A stretch of DNA of 10,708 nt from Candidatus Heimdallarchaeota archaeon. GTDB taxonomy: Archaea; Asgardarchaeota; Heimdallarchaeia; Hodarchaeales; LC-3. The stretch spans positions 1-10,708 of the forward strand of contig DAHXPE010000311.1 in NCBI GenBank assembly GCA_027364495.1, written 5' to 3'. Below the pieces are notes generated by a model. The model was not told where the DNA came from and did not search any database. It saw nothing but the letters and a program-made list of their open reading frames with translations. The position numbers and the translations under genes are program-made. Shown one piece after another: positions 6,218 to 10,708 of this stretch (the first letter of the stretch is position 1; each line of letters begins with the position of its first letter).

Positions 6218-6249
6218 GCCTAAATTTTCCTGTTCTACTATAATTTATT

Positions 6250-6274
6250 TATTTTATACTTTTAAATCGATGAA
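6250..6274 (+). repeat. 25-bp direct repeat, copy 1
   Basis: This copy begins TATTTTATACTTTTAAATCG and matches 6304-6328 at 23 of 25 positions; the two differences are both T to A. The copies start 54 bp apart. This copy overlaps the leftward TATA box and contains ATCGAT. A pair of binding sites for a regulator is the simplest reading, though a TATA-like core explains part of the similarity. Confidence 0.6.
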
Positions 6275-6303
6275 TCTTATCAAACCAAAAATTAAAGTTT
6301 ATC

Positions 6304-6328
6304 TATTTTAAACTTTTAAATCGAAGAA
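6304..6328 (+). repeat. 25-bp direct repeat, copy 2
   Basis: The second copy of the repeat begins TATTTTAAACTTTTAAATCG and ends in GAAGAA. Its TTTTAAA core could be the TATA box of the rightward operon, and its 3' end enters the inverted repeat at 6319-6338. Confidence 0.6.
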
Positions 6329-6338
6329 ATATTCGATT
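6319..6338. repeat. Inverted repeat AATCGAA-N6-TTCGATT
   Basis: Perfect 7-bp arms (6319-6325 and 6332-6338) are separated by GAAATA. A 20-bp symmetric site placed right after a TATA-like box and 17 bp before the ATG at 6355 is where an archaeal repressor dimer would block transcription start. As RNA the stem would be weak (two G-C pairs), so a DNA operator is more likely than a hairpin. Confidence 0.5.
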
Positions 6339-6354
6339 AGAAGTTGGTTTAATA

Positions 6355-6855
6355 ATGAAACGATTGTCGGATCTCAAAGATAAGGTAACTGATATTGCTA
6401 ATCAGGTTCAGGATAATGCACAACAACAGAATAAAAATAAATCACAATCTAACTATCATTATAGTCGTAATAATTATCAAACTTCAAATCCTGAACAAGT
6501 TTTAGGTACTATGTGGTCATATTTTTTTGCTCTTTGGATTGGAATTTTTATATCACTCTTTGCAATAATATTTCTAATTCAAAACCCAAAAACTTCCTTT
6601 TTGGCTATTCTAATTTTGATAGCCATTCCGTTTTGGGTAATATTTTGTATAATAATGATGATTCCAGATGTGAAAATTTTTGGAGTGACTGTATTTAGTA
6701 GAAGAAACTTATCTTTGAGAAAATCAGTTTCTTTAGGGAAAAGAATGGTATATGTTTTTTCTAAAGAATTTTACAGACAAAATCCTTTACTTGCATCCAT
6801 TCTCGTTATTTATATTGTTCTCATCATTTTTGCAATAATTTATGCGGTTATTTAA
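6355..6855 (+). CDS. Three-TM membrane protein with helical N-terminus, 166 aa
   Basis: I do not recognise a family. Residues 1-20 look like an amphipathic helix (RLSDLKDKVTDIANQVQ) and are followed by a Gln/Asn-rich linker (about 21-45). Hydrophobic segments are at about 56-76, 81-102 and 144-166, the last running to the C-terminus. The basic loop between the second and third segments (RRNLSLRKSVSLGKR) should face the cytoplasm, which also puts the N-terminal tail inside. The start codon follows a poor ribosome site (GAAG around 6340-6343). It is the first gene of a tight plus-strand operon: the macro-domain gene begins 1 bp after its stop. A membrane platform for the next protein is possible, but nothing beyond adjacency supports it. 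Confidence 0.75.
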   Translation: MKRLSDLKDKVTDIANQVQDNAQQQNKNKSQSNYHYSRNNYQTSNPEQVLGTMWSYFFALWIGIFISLFAIIFLIQNPKTSFLAILILIAIPFWVIFCIIMMIPDVKIFGVTVFSRRNLSLRKSVSLGKRMVYVFSKEFYRQNPLLASILVIYIVLIIFAIIYAVI

Positions 6856-6856
6856 T

Positions 6857-7387
6857 ATGAAAACTAATTATTCCACCTGTTCTGTGGAACTTGTTAAAGG
6901 AGATATTACGGATTTAGAAGTCGATGCTATAGTAAATGCAGCAAATTCTCAACTGATTTTAGGAGCAGGTGTTGCTGGTGCTATTAAAAGGAAAGGTGGG
7001 CCAAGAATCCAAGCTGAATGTAATAATTTAGGTCCAATAAATGTAGGTTTTGCTGTAATAACAACAGGTGGTAATTTACTAGCTAAACATGTTATTCATG
7101 CAGTAGGGCCAACCGATGATATGATTAATAAAGACAAATTACTCGAATCTGCCGTTAAAAATTCCCTTATTTTAGCGCAAAAATATAAACTTAAATCAAT
7201 CGCATTACCTGCTATATCAACAGGAATATTTGGTTTTCCTATGATTCCAGCTTCTCAAATTATATTAAAAGCCTGTATGGATGTTGCAAAGAATGATCCT
7301 AAATCATTAGAACAAATTAAAATTTGTTTATTCGATGATAAAAGTTTCCTCATTTTTGAGAAGACATTTATGGATTTAAAATTATAA
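6857..7387 (+). CDS. Macro-domain protein (ADP-ribose binding or hydrolysis), 176 aa
   Basis: Macro domains bind ADP-ribose and related metabolites; many remove ADP-ribose from proteins or deacetylate O-acetyl-ADP-ribose. The whole protein is a single domain: VKGDITDLEVDAIVNAAN (13-30, with Asp16 for adenine and Asn27/Asn30 in the active site), LGAGVAGAI (35-43), HVIHAVGP (78-85), and ALPAISTGIFGFP (116-128) for the phosphate loop. MacroD-type hydrolases have Asp where this protein has Ala40, as I recall for the archaeal Af1521 group, so the chemistry may be weaker or different. An in-frame ATG at 6842 adds five residues. I prefer 6857 because it lies 1 bp after the upstream stop and because the domain normally starts there. 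No ribosome site is visible, which suggests translation coupled to the membrane-protein gene. Confidence 0.93.
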   Translation: MKTNYSTCSVELVKGDITDLEVDAIVNAANSQLILGAGVAGAIKRKGGPRIQAECNNLGPINVGFAVITTGGNLLAKHVIHAVGPTDDMINKDKLLESAVKNSLILAQKYKLKSIALPAISTGIFGFPMIPASQIILKACMDVAKNDPKSLEQIKICLFDDKSFLIFEKTFMDLKL

Positions 7388-7398
7388 AGGTTTCAGTA

Positions 7399-8505
7399 TT
7401 GGATTATGCAACCATTGAGGGGACAGCTAGTTATCAAGATTTAAAAAACATCGAAGATTTTCATTTTAAAAAGTCTATTTATACAACTCAACTCACTTTG
7501 ACTTCAATAGGAATTGGAACCTATTTAGGAAACATCGACAACAATACAGATGAATTGGTTGAAAACGCTGTAAAAACTTCTTTATTAAGTGGTGGAGTCA
7601 ATATTATCGATACAGCAATTAATTACAGGTATCAAAAAGCTGAAAGATCCATTGGTAGAGCATTAAGCGATTTATTCTCACAAAGACTGCTTAAACGTGA
7701 ACAAATTTTTATTAGTACTAAAAATGGTTATATTCCAGGCGATGCTGATCAAAAATTGGATCCAAAAGCATATTATCAAAAATATCTTAAGGAATTATCT
7801 CTTGATACATCTGCAATTGTTGATGGTAGTCATTCCATGGATCCGAAATTTCTTGAACACCAATTACACTGGAGTTTGACGAATCTACAATTAAATACGG
7901 TTGATTTATTATACCTTCATAATTCAGCAGAGTTACAATTGCATTTGGGATTAAAAGAATATCTCAATCGACTTCAAAAATCTTTTTCATTTTTAGAGCA
8001 AATGAGATCAGAAAACAAAATTCGTTATTATGGTTTGGCGACATGGAATTGTTTTAGAGTCCCACCTTCTAATAAAAATGAATATTTGAATCTTCAAGAC
8101 GTGTACAAAGTCGCAGAAGAAGTAGGTGGGCAAAATAATGGTTTTAAATTCATTCAACTACCCATTAATCTTTTAATGAACGAATCATTTACTAAAAAAT
8201 GGCAGATATTAGACGGAGAGAATGTTTCTCTATTAGATGCTTCTGATGAACTTAAAATTGGTGTCTTTGGTTCCGTTCCTTTATTGCAAACTAAATTATT
8301 TTCCAAAAAAGTTCCAAATTTTACTGGTCTTTCGTCTAAGTCTCAAAAACTACTTCAATTTGTAAGATCAATTCCACATAAGTCCATTATAGCTCCTTTG
8401 GTTGGTCAAAAGAATCCAACACATGTAGAAGATAACTTAAATCTTTTATTCGAACCTCCACTTTATGAGGAGGCATTCAACTCATATGTTCAAGATGTGT
8501 TATAA
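7399..8505 (+). CDS. Aldo-keto reductase family oxidoreductase, 368 aa
   Basis: Family members reduce aldehydes or ketones with NAD(P)H. The catalytic tetrad is complete: Asp71 and Tyr76 (NIIDTAINYRY), Lys108 (ISTKNGY) and His174 (DLLYLHN). The barrel start (TLTSIGIGTYLGN, 33-45) and the cofactor-binding end (IAPLVGQKNPTHVEDNL) are present, and GLATWN marks a mid-barrel strand. At 368 aa it is longer than the usual 280-340. The extra length lies in the N-terminal 30 residues and in an insertion after Lys108 (about 112-150). The start is TTG with AAAGG 8 nt before it; a stop codon lies just upstream in frame and the next ATG is 146 codons in, so TTG is well supported. It is 11 bp after the macro gene, in one operon. 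The substrate cannot be told. Confidence 0.92.
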   Translation: MDYATIEGTASYQDLKNIEDFHFKKSIYTTQLTLTSIGIGTYLGNIDNNTDELVENAVKTSLLSGGVNIIDTAINYRYQKAERSIGRALSDLFSQRLLKREQIFISTKNGYIPGDADQKLDPKAYYQKYLKELSLDTSAIVDGSHSMDPKFLEHQLHWSLTNLQLNTVDLLYLHNSAELQLHLGLKEYLNRLQKSFSFLEQMRSENKIRYYGLATWNCFRVPPSNKNEYLNLQDVYKVAEEVGGQNNGFKFIQLPINLLMNESFTKKWQILDGENVSLLDASDELKIGVFGSVPLLQTKLFSKKVPNFTGLSSKSQKLLQFVRSIPHKSIIAPLVGQKNPTHVEDNLNLLFEPPLYEEAFNSYVQDVL

Positions 8506-8513
8506 AATCGATT
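8506..8513. repeat. Palindrome AATCGATT
   Basis: A perfect 8-bp palindrome lies directly after the aldo-keto reductase stop, in the 48-bp gap before the methyltransferase. It shares AATCGA with the repeats at 6264-6338. It may be chance; it is recorded because CG is rare in the gaps here. Confidence 0.25.
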
Positions 8514-8553
8514 ATTTGAAAACCAAATTTATTTTTAATGAGATAAAGAACCA

Positions 8554-9972
8554 TTGACCCTCTATCCAATTGATCAAGAGAATATCGATTCATTTTACCC
8601 GCTTTTTAGTGAATTAAGAAAACAATTTGATAGGTTTGAATATCGCTCAGGATTTTTTCAACGATTAAAAGACGGTTTTGGAATTATTCATACTCCTCGA
8701 AGAACTTTACCTTATGGTAATAGCAATGCTGAATTACTCCTTTCTTTATTTAGTGATAATAAAACATTCACTTTAAACGAAGTTGAAACTGTCATAGGAA
8801 AAAAATTAACATCTGAATTACTTTCAGTGGGTTTTTTCTATCTTAATGAAGAAAAAAATTCTATTACTTCCACCTTCCGTATTATTCCGATAAATCAATT
8901 TCTTATTTTGATACCTTTTCGTCAATTTAACAATCCACCAGTATATATTGGTGCTGATTCTCTTACTTTTGCAAGACATATTCAATTTCCACAACAACCA
9001 AAAAAAGTTTTAGATCTTGCGACAGGATCAGGATTTCAATTATTTAGCCTTCCTTGGCACGGTGGAACAACTGAGATGAAAGGATTAGATGTAAATCCTA
9101 ATGCTATACAAACTGGTATCATTAATTCACACGTAAATCATACTTCTTGGATTCAGTTTAAGGAAAAAGATATAGAAACAGATTTATCATCACTCGGTGA
9201 AAAATTTGATTTAATTATTGGTAATCCTCCTATAATCCCCACACCAGATTCTAAACTTATAAAAACAAGATTAGGAGGAATGATTCATGCAGATGGGGGG
9301 AATGATGGCTTTTCTGTAGTAAGAAACATTTTAATTCAAATTCCTTTCATAATGACAGAAAGTGGGTCATTACAACTTATATTATGCTCTTTAGGAACCG
9401 AGAATTCACTTAACATTACCCTTGAATTAGAGCAAATTCTTAGTGCAAATGAGTTATTTGGTCAGCTGGTAATAATTAAGAAAATTCCCGTTGAATTAGA
9501 CGCTTATTACCGTGGACAAAGGGATTTACATGAATACAATCGTTGGATGAAATTCTATAGAGAAGAGAAAGTATCATATTGGTATAGACTAATATTGAGA
9601 GTATCTAAGAATAACATTTCTCAGAAAAAGGAGCACTTAACAATTTTACAATTAATTAGAAATGATTTTTCTAAGTGTCCTAACCCAGAGAGAATAACTT
9701 TGAATAATATTAAATCTAAAATTGCCTTCTACTTAGCAGATACATTAGTTCAAAATGAAAGTTTTATAAAAATAAGTGAATATTGTAATAAAATTGAAAA
9801 ATTAATAGAAAGCGAAAATTGGAAAACGCAATCTATCCGAGATTTTGGAATAGTACTATTTGAAAAAATGAGAGATTTATTTCCAACGGAGGGAGCAGCG
9901 ATAAGGTTCTGGGGACAATGCACAAATGAGTTTTGGTGGAAGCCTAAGTATCTAGAACGTGTTCTCTGGTAA
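8554..9972 (+). CDS. Class I SAM-dependent methyltransferase (NPP type), 472 aa
   Basis: The N-terminal region (about 1-130) looks like a winged-helix substrate domain (ELLLSLFSDNKTFTLNEVE, SVGFFYL). Then comes VYIGADSLTFARHI (130-143), the SAM motif VLDLATGSG (152-160), the acidic residue after strand 2 (GLDVNPNA, 177-184), and the catalytic-type motif IIGNPPII (221-228). NPPY-type motifs mark methylation of amide or base nitrogens, as in PrmC/HemK and RlmF-like enzymes; here the Tyr is Ile. HADGGNDGFSVVRNIL (245-260) follows. The layout resembles the family of methyltransferases with a PrmC-like core found in actinobacteria. The C-terminal about 150 residues are helical, end in a Trp-rich stretch (FWGQCTNEFWWKP) and are unfamiliar to me. 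The start is TTG: a stop lies five codons upstream and no ATG is in between. The ribosome site is poor. The target is unknown. Confidence 0.88.
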   Translation: MTLYPIDQENIDSFYPLFSELRKQFDRFEYRSGFFQRLKDGFGIIHTPRRTLPYGNSNAELLLSLFSDNKTFTLNEVETVIGKKLTSELLSVGFFYLNEEKNSITSTFRIIPINQFLILIPFRQFNNPPVYIGADSLTFARHIQFPQQPKKVLDLATGSGFQLFSLPWHGGTTEMKGLDVNPNAIQTGIINSHVNHTSWIQFKEKDIETDLSSLGEKFDLIIGNPPIIPTPDSKLIKTRLGGMIHADGGNDGFSVVRNILIQIPFIMTESGSLQLILCSLGTENSLNITLELEQILSANELFGQLVIIKKIPVELDAYYRGQRDLHEYNRWMKFYREEKVSYWYRLILRVSKNNISQKKEHLTILQLIRNDFSKCPNPERITLNNIKSKIAFYLADTLVQNESFIKISEYCNKIEKLIESENWKTQSIRDFGIVLFEKMRDLFPTEGAAIRFWGQCTNEFWWKPKYLERVLW

Positions 9973-10111
9973 TTTATTTTAACCTAATTTATTGATTTTA
10001 TCTCTAATTTTATTAGAATACATTAGAAAAGAAATGAATAATTTAGCTTCTTAAGAAAGCATGTCAGTATGAATCCATTTATCTATTTAATTTTTTCTTT
10101 TTTATTATACA
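9973..10111. other. AT-rich gap before the transporter gene
   Basis: T-rich stretches at about 9976-10014 could end the upstream operon. TTCTTAAGAA at 10048-10057 is a perfect palindrome inside AGCTTCTTAAGAAAGCA. A 16-codon ATG frame (10069-10119, hydrophobic) overlaps the likely GTG start of the transporter and ends 4 bp before an alternative TTG at 10124. No RNA gene is recognisable. Confidence 0.35.
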
Positions 10112-10708
10112 GTGGATAGCCTATTGAGCGCAAAAACAGTCAACAATTCTTATAATATTATTCCTCCACAAACTATTCAAATTACCCAACCAAAGAAAGT
10201 TGTTAGTAAAACTGCTTATGCCATTAATATCATGAACGCCATAGGTACTACTATATTTGAAACCTTATATCAATATTTAGCCATTTTTCTGGGCTCAGCA
10301 GGAATCATACAGGGATTAATAACAAGTATAAGACATTTAGAAAATGCTTTATTAAACCCCTTATGGGGACGTCTTTCTGATAAATTTGGACGAAAAAGGT
10401 TCTTAATTGTCGGTAATTTTTTCCTCGGAATAAATGCTATTTTAGTACCTAATGCACCAAACCTTTATCTTTTATTTTTGCTCATTATTATTCAGACAAT
10501 TTTAAATGCAATGGTCATTCCTACTTGGTCTGGCTATCTGGGCGATATTACTTCTAAAACTATTGCTCGGAGAGGAGCTGTGCTTGGTAGAATCGGAATG
10601 ATTACTACTCTCCTTTCTAATTTTTTACTAGTTTTTATTCTATTTTTTATTGACGGTCTAGATCCAAATAGAGTTTCTATGCGTGTATTAGAAATTCCTT
10701 TCTACATT
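10112..10708 (+). CDS. Major facilitator superfamily transporter, N-terminal part (runs off the window)
   Basis: An open frame of 199 codons continues past the window edge. The family moves small solutes across the membrane, usually by proton coupling. After a soluble N-terminal tail of about 33 residues, the first hydrophobic helix is at about 35-61, the second at about 63-84, then the MFS signature between helices 2 and 3, GRLSDKFGRKR (86-96), matching the GxLaDrxGrkr pattern. Further helices follow (FLIVGNFFLGINAILV; LYLLFLLIIIQTILNAMVI), then GYLGDIT and a helix beginning GRIGMITTLLSNFLLVFILFF. No ATG lies between the upstream stop (10088) and codon 41, so the start is GTG at 10112 or TTG at 10124; neither has a strong ribosome site. 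The substrate cannot be inferred. It is probably transcribed separately from the methyltransferase operon. Confidence 0.88.
   Translation, partial: MDSLLSAKTVNNSYNIIPPQTIQITQPKKVVSKTAYAINIMNAIGTTIFETLYQYLAIFLGSAGIIQGLITSIRHLENALLNPLWGRLSDKFGRKRFLIVGNFFLGINAILVPNAPNLYLLFLLIIIQTILNAMVIPTWSGYLGDITSKTIARRGAVLGRIGMITTLLSNFLLVFILFFIDGLDPNRVSMRVLEIPFYI

Larger units (their letters stand above)
6218..6354. promoter_or_regulatory. Divergent promoter region with direct and inverted repeats
   Basis: The gap serves the AsnRS-like/asparaginase operon leftward and the membrane-protein operon rightward. For the leftward gene, TATAAAATAA on the minus strand (about 6249-6258) lies some 32-41 bp before its ATG, and AGGA (minus strand, 6228-6231) is 10 nt from the ATG. 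Rightward, TTTTAAA at 6314-6320 is a TATA-like box about 35 bp before the ATG at 6355. Repeats listed separately overlap both promoters, so shared control of the two operons is plausible. Confidence 0.5.

Noticed and set aside
6513..6698. 61-aa frame in another phase of the membrane-protein gene
   Set aside because: It overlaps a transmembrane protein in the first position of an operon and reads as out-of-phase noise.
6842..6856. Upstream ATG for the macro-domain gene
   Set aside because: It adds MRLFN, lies inside the end of the membrane-protein gene and has no better ribosome site. The ATG at 6857 follows the upstream stop by 1 bp and matches the usual domain start.
7697..7879. 60-aa frame within the aldo-keto reductase gene
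   Set aside because: The aldo-keto reductase tetrad is in the other frame across this stretch, so this frame is a shadow.
10069..10119. 16-codon hydrophobic frame as the true N-terminus of the transporter, broken by a frameshift
   Set aside because: The transporter already has a full first helix and a plausible non-ATG start, so an extra hydrophobic segment is not needed. It could only be a weak upstream frame.
1..10708. CRISPR arrays, tRNA or rRNA genes, insertion sequences, attachment sites, replication origin
   Set aside because: No regularly spaced repeats, cloverleaf-like GC-rich blocks, transposase or integrase motifs, or origin-type repeat clusters were found on either strand by eye.

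Overview
The window looks like a piece of an AT-rich archaeal chromosome. The archaeal signs are an asparaginyl-tRNA synthetase of the archaeal/eukaryotic type, a secreted protein with a PGF-CTERM-like C-terminal sorting signal, TATA-like boxes upstream of genes, and a mix of Shine-Dalgarno and weak or non-ATG starts. An Asgard (Heimdallarchaeia-like) origin would fit the eukaryote-like AsnRS and the PGFE-type tail, but that is a guess from style. I see no rRNA, tRNA, CRISPR array, insertion sequence or phage gene.

Layout. Positions 110-1628 (+) hold an unrecognised 151-aa protein, then a two-TM 80-aa protein whose end overlaps the start of a secreted, sequon-rich surface protein with a C-terminal sorting tail. 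A low-molecular-weight protein tyrosine phosphatase-like gene (1643-2161, -) faces it tail to tail. A 268-bp AT-rich gap separates the phosphatase from asnS (2430-3746, +). This gap holds two mini-ORFs with good Shine-Dalgarno spacing, and the second is rich in Asn codons.

Positions 2280-6217 form an asparagine-centred locus. The complete asnS converges, with a 6-bp gap, on a two-gene minus-strand operon: an asparaginyl-tRNA synthetase-like paralogue (4820-6217) followed 20 bp later by a catalytically complete type I L-asparaginase (3753-4799). The paralogue keeps the OB fold and class II core. It has lost the motif-2 loop residues and the Glu-Gly-Gly substrate loop that the neighbouring AsnRS retains, so it may do something other than charge tRNA-Asn. 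This pair is the best candidate in the window for an undescribed system.

The divergent promoter region 6218-6354 carries a 25-bp direct repeat (23/25 matches, 54 bp apart) and a 7-6-7 inverted repeat. From it runs a tight plus-strand operon: a three-TM membrane protein (6355-6855), a macro-domain ADP-ribose protein starting 1 bp later (6857-7387), an aldo-keto reductase with an intact tetrad and a TTG start (7399-8505), and a class I SAM methyltransferase of the NPP type, also with a TTG start (8554-9972). After a 139-bp gap an MFS transporter begins with a non-ATG codon (about 10112) and runs off the window edge.

All functional calls come from reading motifs in the translated sequence by eye; no database comparison was made.
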